Source: Actinoplanes ianthinogenes
Lineage (GTDB): Bacteria > Actinomycetota > Actinomycetes > Mycobacteriales > Micromonosporaceae
Assembly (NCBI RefSeq): GCF_018324205.1
Contig: NZ_AP023356.1
Coordinates: forward strand, 1,798,001 to 1,862,000
DNA length: 64,000 bases
Direction of reading: 5' to 3'
The notes below the pieces were generated by a model. It saw nothing but the letters and a program-made list of their open reading frames with translations, had not been told where the DNA came from and did no database searches. Positions 32,009-40,957 of the stretch are shown piece by piece; the first letter of the stretch is position 1; each line of letters begins with the position of its first letter. Made by a program: the position numbers and the translations under genes.

Positions 32009-34081
32009 TCAGATGCCTCGCGCCAGGAGGGCGTCGGCGTGGTCGCGCAGGCTCCGGTCGGCGGGGCGGATCGGCAGGCCGGGGATGTCGGGGCGGGCGG
32101 GGTCACGCATCCATTCGCGGGTCCGGTGCACGGCGACAGGCGGGGACTGGCGCTGCCTCAGCAGGTGATGGTGCAGGACGAAGAGGGCGGGGGCGGTTGC
32201 CTCCGGCGGGACCGGGCGGTGCCAGCCGATGACGCTGGTCAGGCCGGCGGCCAGAAGCGCGTCGGCGCGATCCGGGAAGTCGGTGCCGGTGGGGCGGCTG
32301 AGGATCGCCAGGCCGTGCCGTTCCTCCGGGGTGCTGGACTCGTCCAGGTAGGAGACGAGACGGTCGGCTGCGGCGGGGTGGCGGTAGAAGGCTTCGTAGA
32401 GCGCGGACGAGGCACCACTCGGATCGCTGAGGAAGACCGGCATGCGTTCGGCCGGGCGGGGTCGCTGGGCCAGGTCGATCAGGGTTGCGACCGTGGGGAC
32501 GTAGGAGACGACTCCGTCACAGCCGGGCAACGGGCGGGGACCGAGGGCGATGACCCGGTCCGCGGTGGTGGCGCCCACCAGGGTGAAACCGCCGGGCCGG
32601 GGAATGGCGAGGGCCTGCGCCCCGGCCTGGCGGACCGCTTCCAGGGCGGGGGCGAGCCGCTCCTCCAGGCCGGTCCGCACGGCACCGGCCGGGAACTGCC
32701 GGTCGAGCAGGTCGGCCAGGGTGCAGGTCACGGAGAACAGGTCGGCGGGTTCGGTCAGGAGCAGATCGGCGGCGTCGAGCAGATGCCGGCCGGCCATCCG
32801 CGGGTCGTCGTCCCACTCCCCCGCGTCGCTGCCGCTGAGTCTGCTGCGCTGATATCTGGCAAAAGCCGCGAGCACGTGGTCACCGGCCCGGGCGCCGCCC
32901 TGGTGCAGGACCGCCGTGGTGATCCCGGCGAGGTCGTCGACCACGTCGGCCGGAAGCGGCGCCGCACCGGGCAGCAGCCGGGTGGCGACCGCGGTCCACA
33001 GTCCGGCGCCGCGAACCAGCCGTTCCCGGGCCGACCGACGCAGCGCGTCCACCGCGTCGGCGCTCACCCGCTGCCGAGGCACGACCGGAGCGGCCGGAGC
33101 GGGAGCGGGAGCGGGAGCGGCCGGAGCGGCCGGGGCCGGAGCGGCCGGGGCCGGAGCGGCCGGAGCGGGAGCGGGAGCGGCCGGGGCCGGAGCGGCCGGA
33201 GCGGCCGGGGCCGGAGCGGCCGGGGCCGGAGCGGCCGGGGCCGGAGCGGCCGGGGCCGGAGCGGCCGGGGCGGGAGCGGCCGGGGCAGGAGCGGGCGTGG
33301 CGGGAGCGGGCGTGGCGGTGACCACGGCGACCGGGTAATCCAGGGCGTCGCCCCGGATCATCGCTTCGGCGTCGAGGAAGGACGGCATCGGCACCCTCAT
33401 CCCGGCGGCCGGCTGCTGGGTCTCCTGCAAGCGCCGCAACGCCCCGATCATCGCCCCGAAGTCGAAACCCGGTGCTCCCCCACCCAACCCACCGATCAGG
33501 TCCCGCATCGCCTCCGCCGCCGACCGGGACGTCCGCGCCATCCGCCCGATCTCCGCATCGGCCGGATGGCGCGCGATCAGCGGCTCGAACAGCCCGATGG
33601 CCCGGTCCAGATCACCGGTCCCGGCGAGCGACGCGCCGGTCCGGACGGCCGTGAGCAGCAGATTGCTGTCCCGCAGCGACCCCGTTGCCCGGCTCATCAA
33701 CAGCAGCCCGAGAAACAGCTGGCATCCGTCGTCGACCGGCCCCCGCACCGCCGGCCCGTCCAGCGCCTCCTCGAGGATCTCGACGGCCCGCTCCCGATCG
33801 GCGTCCGGCCCGCCGTACGCCAGCACCCGACCCGCCAGCATGCTCCCGAGGATCGCCGCTAGCCGAGCCCGGTGGACATCCTCCGGATCGCTCCAGGAGC
33901 GTGCCTCGGTGAGCGCCTCGATGGCCGCGTCCACGTCGGGCTTCGCCCCCGTGGTGCCGATGCCGGTCTCCCAGGCCCGGGCGGCGAGCAACTGGCCGAG
34001 TTCGGCGAGCGGGCGGTACCGGGCCGGGCCGGTGCGCCGGGACAGCTCGGTACGCAGGGCGGTGATGCGGTCGTCGTACAT
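32009..34081 (-). CDS. TPR-like protein with Ala/Pro linker and catalytically degenerate CHAT domain
   Basis: A 690-residue protein; AGGAG sits 7 bases before the ATG. Residues 1-210 are helical repeats (PLAELGQLLAARAWETG, DPEDVHRARLAAILGSML). Residues 255-335 are almost pure Ala/Pro, from a DNA tract of [19 protein letters not shown] units at 33085-33310. Residues 345-690 keep CHAT architecture, ending SVIGWHRPVPPEATAPALFVLHHHLLRQRQSPPVAVHRTREWM, which parallels the active protein encoded upstream. At the catalytic positions the strand reads LAILSRPTGTDFPD instead of LxxLxACxTG, and no H-G motif is present, so it is predicted inactive. It is second in the operon after the CHAT protease gene (9-base gap). 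Confidence 0.75.
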   Translation of the reverse strand: MYDDRITALRTELSRRTGPARYRPLAELGQLLAARAWETGIGTTGAKPDVDAAIEALTEARSWSDPEDVHRARLAAILGSMLAGRVLAYGGPDADRERAVEILEEALDGPAVRGPVDDGCQLFLGLLLMSRATGSLRDSNLLLTAVRTGASLAGTGDLDRAIGLFEPLIARHPADAEIGRMARTSRSAAEAMRDLIGGLGGGAPGFDFGAMIGALRRLQETQQPAAGMRVPMPSFLDAEAMIRGDALDYPVAVVTATPAPATPAPAPAAPAPAAPAPAAPAPAAPAPAAPAPAAPAAPAPAAPAPAPAAPAPAAPAPAAPAAPAPAPAPAAPVVPRQRVSADAVDALRRSARERLVRGAGLWTAVATRLLPGAAPLPADVVDDLAGITTAVLHQGGARAGDHVLAAFARYQRSRLSGSDAGEWDDDPRMAGRHLLDAADLLLTEPADLFSVTCTLADLLDRQFPAGAVRTGLEERLAPALEAVRQAGAQALAIPRPGGFTLVGATTADRVIALGPRPLPGCDGVVSYVPTVATLIDLAQRPRPAERMPVFLSDPSGASSALYEAFYRHPAAADRLVSYLDESSTPEERHGLAILSRPTGTDFPDRADALLAAGLTSVIGWHRPVPPEATAPALFVLHHHLLRQRQSPPVAVHRTREWMRDPARPDIPGLPIRPADRSLRDHADALLARGI

Positions 34082-34090
34082 GGTCGGCTC

Positions 34091-36838
34091 CTACTGTCCC
34101 CAGTGGGTGAAGCCGGCCCAGGCGACCAGGTCGGCCGGGTCGGCACGGTCGAGCTGCGCGCGGAGCGGCCCGGGCAGCAGATCCCGGTCCCGGTCCGGGT
34201 CGAGCATCCAGAGCTGGGCCTCGCGCAGCGCCTGCCACGGCGGCATCCCCCGGACCACCAGGTGGTGGTGGAAGACGACCATCAGCAGCGCGGTCGCCCC
34301 GTCCGGGATGGCCCACTGGGTGGAGAGCACCGAGCGCGCCCCGGCCGCCAGGAACGTGGTGCCCAGGCTGTACGCCTCGTCGTACCCGTGGACCGACCGC
34401 CCGGTGTGGCAGGCCGCGAGCACCACCAGCCCGAGGTCCCGGCCGCCGGCCAGGTCCCGCGCGGTCAGCCGGTCGCCGCCGGCCAGCAGCAGATACGCCT
34501 CCCCGGCGGCGGTGTCGACCACCCCGTGGCAGGCCAGGTGCAGCAGATCACCGGACCAGGTCCCACCGCCGCCGAGCCAGGCACGCACCTCGGCGGCGGT
34601 ACCCGCCCCGGACGGGCTGACCTTCCCGCTGGGCAGCCGGCCGACGTAGCGGGCCCCGCCGTAGAACGTGCGCTGCACCGCGAACGCCTCGACCCGGGCG
34701 GCGGGCAGGTCCCGGGCCGCGCCGCCGGTGTCCGGGTCGCCGACGACCAGGCCAAGCGGGCTGACCGGCACCGGTGCCAGGGCGGCCGAGTGGCAGAGCA
34801 TCCGCGCCGAGGCGGCCTGCGAGACGGCGATCCGCTGCACGGCGTACCGGCCGTCGCCGCCGCGGGCCGCGTGCCACGGGATCCGGGCCAGTTCGCCCAT
34901 CGGCACCAGGACGACCCGCGGCACCCGGCCCGGGACCGGCTGGGTGACCTGGGGCAGGGCGCGTTCGATCAGCGGGCCGATCGCCGCACGCCAGGCCCAG
35001 TCGCACATCCGGTCGACGGCGCCGGCCAGGTCGTCGCCGCCGGGCGCCGCGGCCGGTCCGAGGTCGCGGGCCAGGCTGCGCAGGTAGCGTTCCACGTCGA
35101 CCTCGGCGTCGACCCGCAGGAACGGCAGGATCAGGTACGCCGGCGGCCCGCTCACCGGCGCGAGCACCGCGAACCCGGGCTGCACCCCGTCGGCCGGCAC
35201 CAGGTAGACGAGCGCGTCGGCGTCCAGCCGGGCCAGCGCGGCCTGGATCTCGTCGAGCGACGGCGGGTCGAGCAGCGCGGTGTCCCCGCTCTCGGCCAGC
35301 GCCGACCACACCTCGGCCCGCAGCGCAGCCGGCACGCTCCCCGGATCACCACCGGCCCGCGAAGCCCGCGCCGCGGCGGGCCCGCTCCCCGGATCACCAC
35401 CGGCCCGCGAAGCCCGCACCGCGGCGGGCCCGCTCCCCGAATCACCCGGATCGCCACCGGCCTGGGCCGCCCGCCAGCGCCGCGCCAGCCCGGTGTGCCC
35501 GGCCCGGTCCAGCCGCTCCGCCACCCCCGCCGTCTCGGTGGCCGCGTACAGCGCCAGCCCCCGCCCCGAGTCCAGCGCCCGCAGCACCCCCGCCGGATCG
35601 TCGTCGCCGAGGAACTGCCGCGCCACGTCGACCGCGTCCCGGGCCGCGTCCCGCACCGCCGACCGGGTCGCCGCCGGGCTGGACTGGATCAACGCCCGCC
35701 ACGCGTGCCGGCGCAGCCCGTCGAGCGACGCCCGCCCGGCGTCGGTGCTGCCGGGCAGCCGCCGCCGGGCCACCGACAGCATCTCGTTGATCGTCGCCCA
35801 CAGCGGGTGCCGCGGCCCACCGGCCAGCGTCCGCGCCTCCTCCAGCGCCTCGGCCGCGGCCCGCAGGTCGGCGATCCCGCCGCCCAGCTCGCTCCGGCGG
35901 AACAGGCCCGAGGCGAGCAGTCCGAGCTGACCGACCCGCTGCGGATTGCCGGCCGGAAGCACCCGCAGCGCCTGGCGGATCCGGTCGATCCCGGCGTCCG
36001 CCCGGTCCCGGTCGCTGTCCGCGGCGAACTCGGCGAGCCCCGCGCCGCCGAGCAGCAGCGCCCGGTCGTGGTCGCTCAGACCGGGCTGGGCGGCCAGGTC
36101 GCCGAGCGCGGCGACCTGCTCCGGGTCGAGCGGGGTGTGCGGGTCGTCGAGCAGCCGGGCGAACGGTTCCGCGGCCCGCATCAGGTCGTCCAGGCCGGAT
36201 CGCATCGGATGCCCGGCGGGCAGCCGATCGAAGACCTTTCCCAGTTCACGGTACGCGGCAGCCGGATTCTCCCCCCGCTCGTTGGCGGTCCACGCGCGAT
36301 ACGCGGCGTCGAGCAGATCGACGTGGGCGGCCGCCCCGGGAAGCCCCGCGGCCCGCTCCCGCATCGCGGCCATCTCCTCGTCGACGCGCAGCAGCGGCGC
36401 CTCGTCCCCGTCGGCCCGGGCCTGCTCCCGCAGCACCGCCATCCGGGCCAGCCCGACCAGCGTGCGGGCCGCCGGGTCGTCCGGGAACGTGGCCAGCTCG
36501 GCGAGCGCGGCACGCGGGTCGGCCAGCCTCGACTCGGCGATCGCCAGCAGCATCGACGCGGCCCGGGCGGCACATCGCCGCCGGGGCCACCCCGGGTCGG
36601 CCGGCGGATCGGCGTCGGCGAGCGTCAGCAGCGCGTCGACCTGCTGGATCCGGCGGACGTCGGAACCGTCGGCGGTGTCCCGCAACAGTCTGCCGATCAG
36701 GGCGGCGGCCAGCGGTCCGCGTACCGGAAATCCGGCCGGCATCCGCAACAGGTCCGCGACCGCCGCGTCGAGATCTCCCTCGCCGCGTGCGGCGCGGCCG
36801 ATGGCCGCGCACCGCACGCCGATCCCCGCCTCGGTCAT
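34091..36838 (-). CDS. TPR-CHAT domain protease (intact His/Cys dyad)
   Basis: A 915-residue protein from the ATG at 36838, chosen for GGAGG 7 bases upstream. About 600 residues of TPR-like helical repeats precede a complete CHAT domain, the caspase-related clan CD protease fold. The catalytic His is at about residue 771 (LLHLACHGVVDT) and Cys at about 810 (LVVLAACHTGRSV), followed by YSLGTTFLAAGARSVLSTQWAIPDGATALLMVVFHHHLV. CHAT proteases are effectors in conflict and programmed-death systems, and TPRs usually recognise the trigger or substrate. It heads an operon with the degenerate CHAT protein and is divergent from the TerY-type genes. A copy of the GTCCGTCAGA box lies 33 bases before its start. 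Confidence 0.85.
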   Translation of the reverse strand: MTEAGIGVRCAAIGRAARGEGDLDAAVADLLRMPAGFPVRGPLAAALIGRLLRDTADGSDVRRIQQVDALLTLADADPPADPGWPRRRCAARAASMLLAIAESRLADPRAALAELATFPDDPAARTLVGLARMAVLREQARADGDEAPLLRVDEEMAAMRERAAGLPGAAAHVDLLDAAYRAWTANERGENPAAAYRELGKVFDRLPAGHPMRSGLDDLMRAAEPFARLLDDPHTPLDPEQVAALGDLAAQPGLSDHDRALLLGGAGLAEFAADSDRDRADAGIDRIRQALRVLPAGNPQRVGQLGLLASGLFRRSELGGGIADLRAAAEALEEARTLAGGPRHPLWATINEMLSVARRRLPGSTDAGRASLDGLRRHAWRALIQSSPAATRSAVRDAARDAVDVARQFLGDDDPAGVLRALDSGRGLALYAATETAGVAERLDRAGHTGLARRWRAAQAGGDPGDSGSGPAAVRASRAGGDPGSGPAAARASRAGGDPGSVPAALRAEVWSALAESGDTALLDPPSLDEIQAALARLDADALVYLVPADGVQPGFAVLAPVSGPPAYLILPFLRVDAEVDVERYLRSLARDLGPAAAPGGDDLAGAVDRMCDWAWRAAIGPLIERALPQVTQPVPGRVPRVVLVPMGELARIPWHAARGGDGRYAVQRIAVSQAASARMLCHSAALAPVPVSPLGLVVGDPDTGGAARDLPAARVEAFAVQRTFYGGARYVGRLPSGKVSPSGAGTAAEVRAWLGGGGTWSGDLLHLACHGVVDTAAGEAYLLLAGGDRLTARDLAGGRDLGLVVLAACHTGRSVHGYDEAYSLGTTFLAAGARSVLSTQWAIPDGATALLMVVFHHHLVVRGMPPWQALREAQLWMLDPDRDRDLLPGPLRAQLDRADPADLVAWAGFTHWGQ

Positions 36839-36870
36839 CCCGCCACCTCCAGGTCGTCTCACCACCGGAA

Positions 36871-36921
36871 TCTGACGGACCGTTTTCGTACGCCCGGAGC
36901 CGCGCCGTCCTGTCCGTCAGA
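36871..36921. promoter_or_regulatory. divergent promoter region with inverted GTCCGTCAGA boxes
   Basis: TCTGACGGAC (36871-36880) and GTCCGTCAGA (36912-36921) face outward toward the CHAT gene (minus) and the TerY-C gene (plus), ending 32 and 41 bases from the respective starts. Between them lies TTTTCGTACGCCCGGAGC, a copy of the dispersed element. Matching distances suggest a promoter -10-type or activator element shared with the caspase gene. Confidence 0.6.
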
Positions 36922-36962
36922 TGAGGACGCGAAGAAGACGTACGAGAGGAAGCGCGCCGGCG

Positions 36963-37313
36963 ATGGACCAGGAAGTGATGTTCGTCAGCATGGTTTGCAG
37001 CTCGCAGCGCCTGCCCACGGTCCTGCGGTTCCGCTGGGACGGGAGCATGTTCCTGGCGGTGGGAGCGTCCAAGCAGCGACCGGGAAGTGTCATCCCACCG
37101 GGTGACGGCGGCCCGGTGCACGGCGGGTTCGGCACCACCCCGGACTACCCGGGCTGTCCCTACTGCGGTGCCGACGGGTTCGTGCACTGCGGCCGGTGCA
37201 AGGAGCTCAGCTGTTATGACGACAGCTGGGAGATCTTCACCTGTCCGCGGTGCGGCAACTCCGGCCGGATCACCGGGACCATCGACTCCGTCTCCGGCCT
37301 GGGTACCGCATGA
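36963..37313 (+). CDS. small zinc-binding protein, TerY-C-like
   Basis: A 116-residue protein from the ATG at 36963 (GAGGAAG upstream); an in-frame ATG at 36921 overlaps the promoter box and is less likely. The second half is a multi-cysteine metal-binding module: C-P-Y-C-G-A-D-G-F-V-H-C-G-R-C then ELSCYDD and CPRCGNSG, giving seven or eight ligands for two zinc ions. This matches the TerY-C metal-binding domain found fused or adjacent to VWA proteins in VWA-PP2C-kinase triads. The N-terminal 60 residues (MFVSMVCSSQRLPTVLRF) are unassigned. It opens the plus-strand run kinase, VWA, PP2C and so is probably a structural part of that complex. Confidence 0.7.
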   Translation: MDQEVMFVSMVCSSQRLPTVLRFRWDGSMFLAVGASKQRPGSVIPPGDGGPVHGGFGTTPDYPGCPYCGADGFVHCGRCKELSCYDDSWEIFTCPRCGNSGRITGTIDSVSGLGTA

Positions 37314-37386
37314 GCGAGCTTGCGAGCGAATCGGTCAGCTCAGTCATCAGCTCATGCCGACGCCGGAGCGAAGCGGAGGTGGCGGC

Positions 37387-38766
37387 ATGAGCCCGGCACA
37401 GACGACCCGCAGGGTGCGCGGGGCGCACGGCGACTACACGGTGGTCGGCGAGGCGATCAACGCGGGCGGGGTGGGCAGCATCTTCCGCACCACCGATCCG
37501 AAGTGGGTGTACAAGGAGTACCACTCGCCGGAGAAGGCGCCGCCCGCGGAGCACCTGCAACGGCTGGTGGAGATCGGCCGGGACGTACTGATCCGGCAGG
37601 GGCAGGAGATCGGGTCGCGGCCCGAGTCGTCGATCAACTGGCCGGTGGACATCGTCCGCGGGTCCGGTGGCCGGATCGTCGGCTGTGTCCTGCCGGCCAT
37701 CCCGGACCGCTACTTCCACCCGACGCTGAACTGCGTGAACACCATCGAGTTCCTGGTCATGCGCCGGTCCAAGCCGCCGGCCGCGACGTACCGGATGGTG
37801 GTGCTGCTGCGGATGGCCGAGATCCTCGCCTTCGTGCACAGCAAGCGGCTGGTGCACGGTGACGTGAACGCCAAGAACGTGGCCTGGACGCTGCGGCCGG
37901 AGCCCGCCGCGTACCTGATCGACTGTGACGGCATGGTGCCGCAGGACCCGCCGCCGGTCAGCGGGGTGCAGGCGAACTACTGGACCGATCCGCGCGTGGT
38001 GGACCGGGTGGTGCCCGCCCAGGACCACTACAGCGACTGGTACTGCCTGGCGCTCGCGTTCTACCGCGGGCTGCTGCTGCCGGCCGGCGGGAACCTGCCG
38101 AAGGTCAACGGCAAGTGGGCGCCGCCCGGTCAGATCCCGGCCGACCTCGATCCGCGGATCGCCGCGCTGCTGCGGCGCGGGCTGACCGACCCGCTGGACC
38201 CGAGCCGGCGGCCGGAGCCGGCCGAGTGGGTGTCGACGCTGATGGCGGTGTACATCGTCGACGGCAGGTACGACGACGCGGCGCTCGCGAAGCTGGACCC
38301 GGTCACGTTCACGCCGCTGCCGCCGACCCCGCCACCGCCGGCCCCGGGTCCGCCGGCCGCTCCGCCGCCGGGGATGCCACCGGGGATGCGGCCGCCGCCA
38401 CCGGCTCCGCCGCGGATGCCGCCGGCTCAGCCGGTGCCGCCCCGGTTCCCGCCGCCCCGGTTCCCACCGCAACCCACGCCGCCGCGGTTCCCGCCGCAAC
38501 CCACGCCGCCCCGGTTCCCGCCGCACCCCTCGGGGAAGCCGGCCGGGACGCTCGCGACCTGGGCGATGGACGGCGGGATCCGCTGGTACCTGCCGATCGG
38601 CCTGATGACCCTCTGCCTCTTCCCGGTCGCCGGGATCCTCGCCCTGATCGTCCTGCTCCAGACCCTCAAGGTCGACCACGACCGGCCCGGCCGCACCCCG
38701 GCCGTGGTCAGCAGCAGCGTGGTCCTGGCGATCTGCACCGCCGAACTTCTCAGCGCCTTCAGCTGA
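37387..38766 (+). CDS. atypical protein kinase with Pro-rich linker and C-terminal membrane anchor
   Basis: A 459-residue protein; GCGGAGGTGGC precedes the ATG. Residues 12-290 form a kinase domain: glycine-rich AINAGGVGSIF, nucleotide-binding K43 (WVYKEY), catalytic loop HGDVNAKNV (H157, D159, N164) and metal-binding D181 in LIDCDGM in place of DFG. The NWPVDIV and YCLALAFYRGLLLP pieces are typical of kinases found with TerY-type VWA proteins. Residues 310-385 are Pro-rich with repeats of PPRFPPQPT; two hydrophobic helices follow (IGLMTLCLFPVAGILALIVLL and AVVSSSVVLAICTAEL). It is followed 21 bases later by the VWA gene and then the PP2C gene, the standard kinase-VWA-phosphatase set. Confidence 0.85.
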   Translation: MSPAQTTRRVRGAHGDYTVVGEAINAGGVGSIFRTTDPKWVYKEYHSPEKAPPAEHLQRLVEIGRDVLIRQGQEIGSRPESSINWPVDIVRGSGGRIVGCVLPAIPDRYFHPTLNCVNTIEFLVMRRSKPPAATYRMVVLLRMAEILAFVHSKRLVHGDVNAKNVAWTLRPEPAAYLIDCDGMVPQDPPPVSGVQANYWTDPRVVDRVVPAQDHYSDWYCLALAFYRGLLLPAGGNLPKVNGKWAPPGQIPADLDPRIAALLRRGLTDPLDPSRRPEPAEWVSTLMAVYIVDGRYDDAALAKLDPVTFTPLPPTPPPPAPGPPAAPPPGMPPGMRPPPPAPPRMPPAQPVPPRFPPPRFPPQPTPPRFPPQPTPPRFPPHPSGKPAGTLATWAMDGGIRWYLPIGLMTLCLFPVAGILALIVLLQTLKVDHDRPGRTPAVVSSSVVLAICTAELLSAFS

Positions 38767-38787
38767 CCGTCCTTCCAGGAGAATCCG

Positions 38788-39462
38788 ATGACCCAGTCCG
38801 AACTCTTCACCGTCTTCCCCGTCTTCCTGCTGGTCGACGTCAGCGCGTCGATGGCCGGCGGCTCGATCGAGGCGGTCAACAAGGCACTGCCCGACATCCA
38901 GAACGAGATGCGGGTCAACCCGATGGTCGGCGAGATCGCCCGGATCGGGCTGACCACGTTCTCCGACGAGGCACGGGTCGTCATCCCGATGTGCGACCTG
39001 GCCGAAGCGCATCTGCCGGAGCTGATGGTGGAGGGCGGGACCAACTTCGCGGCCGCGTTCCGGGGCGTCAAGCAGGCGATCGAATCCGGACTCACCTCGC
39101 TGCCCAAGGGCACCCCGGTCTATCGGCCGGTGGTCTTCTTCATGAGCGACGGCGCCCACCAGTCGCACGAGGACTGGGTGGGACCGCTGCGCGATCTGCG
39201 GGACGGGTGGAAGTTCGCGCCGGAGGTGGTGACCTTCGGGTTCGGCGCGTCGCAGCGGGAGTCGTTGCAGAAGATCGCCACCCGGTTCGCGTTCCAGGCC
39301 AAGGGCGACGACACGGTCAATCAGGTGCGGGAGATCATGAGCGCGATCGTGCGCAGCATCCGGACCACGTCGACCAGCCTGGCCGATCCGTCCAAGGCGC
39401 AGGGGTTGTACCTGGACACCCCGACCGAGACGTTCACCCAGCTGCCGACGCTGACGATCTGA
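38788..39462 (+). CDS. VWA-domain protein, TerY-like
   Basis: A 224-residue protein that is essentially one von Willebrand A domain. The MIDAS residues are visible: D17-x-S19-x-S21 (DVSASM), Thr near 91 in EGGTNFAAAF and Asp in FFMSDGAHQS. This is the arrangement of bacterial TerY proteins, soluble metal-binding scaffolds that work with a PP2C phosphatase and a kinase. AGGAG precedes the ATG at good spacing. The TerY-C zinc domain normally at its C-terminus is absent here but is encoded separately at 36963. Confidence 0.88.
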   Translation: MTQSELFTVFPVFLLVDVSASMAGGSIEAVNKALPDIQNEMRVNPMVGEIARIGLTTFSDEARVVIPMCDLAEAHLPELMVEGGTNFAAAFRGVKQAIESGLTSLPKGTPVYRPVVFFMSDGAHQSHEDWVGPLRDLRDGWKFAPEVVTFGFGASQRESLQKIATRFAFQAKGDDTVNQVREIMSAIVRSIRTTSTSLADPSKAQGLYLDTPTETFTQLPTLTI

Positions 39463-39472
39463 TCGGGTGGTC

Positions 39473-40957
39473 ATGCGCACATCTGATCGTCGCCGCTTCC
39501 CCGACCTGTCCCGCCTGCGGAAACCGGTCCCGGAGCCGCCCGCGCCGCCGGACGAGAACGCCGAGGCTTCCGGGTCGCCCGGCCCTCCCCTGGTTCCCGC
39601 GGCTTCCACAGATCCCGGGTATCCCGCGGCCTCCACGGCTCCCGGGTATCCCGCGGCCTCCACGGCTCCCGGGCATCCCGCGGCCTCCACGGCTCCCGGG
39701 CATCCCGCGGCCTCCACGGCTCCCGGGCATCCCGCGGCCTCCACGGCTCCCGGCGCCCCCGCGGCTTCCACGCCACCCGCGGCTCGCACAGACGAGGAGC
39801 CGACGCCGGCCGGGCCGGTGGACCTGGCCTCCGAGGCGCCCACCATCGGGCGGGCGACGGCGCCGCACCTGGGCCGCCTCAACGCGGACACGCCGCTGCG
39901 GCCACCGGCGATCGCCCTCGACGGCACCACCGCCGGTACCTTCCGGGTGGCCGCCGCTTCGATGATCGGAACCGGCCACCTGGCGTCCGGGCATCCGCGG
40001 CAGGACGCCTACAACTTCATGGTCGGCGACTCCGGGCGCCTGTACATCGCGGTCGCCGACGGCCTCGGCTCCCGGCCGGTCTCCCAGCTCGGCTCGCACC
40101 TGTTCGCCGAGTCGGTGCTGCTCGCCGCCGCGGAGGCGGAGGACGCGGGTACCGGTGAGCCGGACCCGGCGGCGCTGCTGCGCCAGGCCAGCCGGCGCAC
40201 CGCCGAGCTGGTGGAAGGAGTCTACGGGCAGGATCCGCGCGCGGCCGGGTTCGTCGGAGCGGTGGCGGTGATCACCGAGGCGGGCGGCCGGTTGGCCCGG
40301 ATCGGGGACGTCTCCGCGTTCAGCCTGGTCGACGGGGAGTTCGCCGAGCTGTTCGCGGCCGACGAGGGCCTGGTCAACATCGTGACCGCGTCGATGCCCG
40401 GCGAACGGGAGGAGGAGATCGAGCTGGTCGACGTGCCGCCCGCTCCGGTGCTGGTCCTCGGCACCGACGGGCTCGCGAACGACCTGCGCAACTCCGGAAA
40501 CCTGCGGGCGTGGCTGGGCGAACGCTGGCGGGTGCCGCACCTGCCGTTCGGGGTCGGCGACGCGCTGCGGTATCGGCGGCAGGGCTCCCACGACGACCGC
40601 ACCGCCGTGGTCGTGTGGCGCGGCACGCCACCGACGGCGCCATCCGCCACACCGGTCACCGCGTCGCCAGCCGCCTCCCTCACCGCCTCAGCCACCGCCT
40701 CGCCCACCTCCTCGTTAACCGCCTCGCCCACCGCCTCGTTCACTGATGAGCGCGGCGCCTCGTTCGCCGCCTCGCCCACCGCCTCGTTCACTGATGAGCG
40801 CGGCGCCTCGTTCACTGATGAGCGCGGCGCCTCGTTCACTGATGAGCGCGGCGCCTCGTTCACCGAAGAGCGCGCCGCGTTCACCCAGGAACACGGCGGG
40901 GCGGCCGGCGTCGGGAACGCCGACGAGTCCGGTGCGGAGCAGGCCGATGAGACGTGA
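39473..40957 (+). CDS. PP2C-family protein phosphatase with low-complexity tails
   Basis: A 494-residue protein from the ATG at 39473; a GTG at 39467 is also in frame. Residues 35-115 are a low-complexity linker with about seven GYPAASTAP/GHPAASTAP units. Residues 150-390 form the PP2C domain with metal-coordinating aspartates in HPRQDAYNF, VADGLGS, GTDGLANDL and SHDDRTAVVVW. The last 100 residues are two more repeats: TASPTAS and four copies of SFTDERGA encoded by a 24-base unit at 40739-40858. PP2C opposes the neighbouring kinase within the triad. Its end overlaps the next start by 11 bases. Confidence 0.85.
   Translation: MRTSDRRRFPDLSRLRKPVPEPPAPPDENAEASGSPGPPLVPAASTDPGYPAASTAPGYPAASTAPGHPAASTAPGHPAASTAPGHPAASTAPGAPAASTPPAARTDEEPTPAGPVDLASEAPTIGRATAPHLGRLNADTPLRPPAIALDGTTAGTFRVAAASMIGTGHLASGHPRQDAYNFMVGDSGRLYIAVADGLGSRPVSQLGSHLFAESVLLAAAEAEDAGTGEPDPAALLRQASRRTAELVEGVYGQDPRAAGFVGAVAVITEAGGRLARIGDVSAFSLVDGEFAELFAADEGLVNIVTASMPGEREEEIELVDVPPAPVLVLGTDGLANDLRNSGNLRAWLGERWRVPHLPFGVGDALRYRRQGSHDDRTAVVVWRGTPPTAPSATPVTASPAASLTASATASPTSSLTASPTASFTDERGASFAASPTASFTDERGASFTDERGASFTDERGASFTEERAAFTQEHGGAAGVGNADESGAEQADET

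Noticed and set aside
33085..33310. GGAGCGGCCGGGGCC tract as a separate intergenic repeat
   Set aside because: It lies inside a continuous frame and encodes the Ala/Pro linker of the degenerate CHAT protein.
33872..37105. 1077-codon open frame antisense to the CHAT protease genes
   Set aside because: Low-complexity Arg/Pro/Gly translation without signatures; the opposite strand has the CHAT catalytic motifs.
37270..39930. 886-codon open frame antisense to kinase, VWA and PP2C genes
   Set aside because: No domain, and it crosses three well-supported genes.
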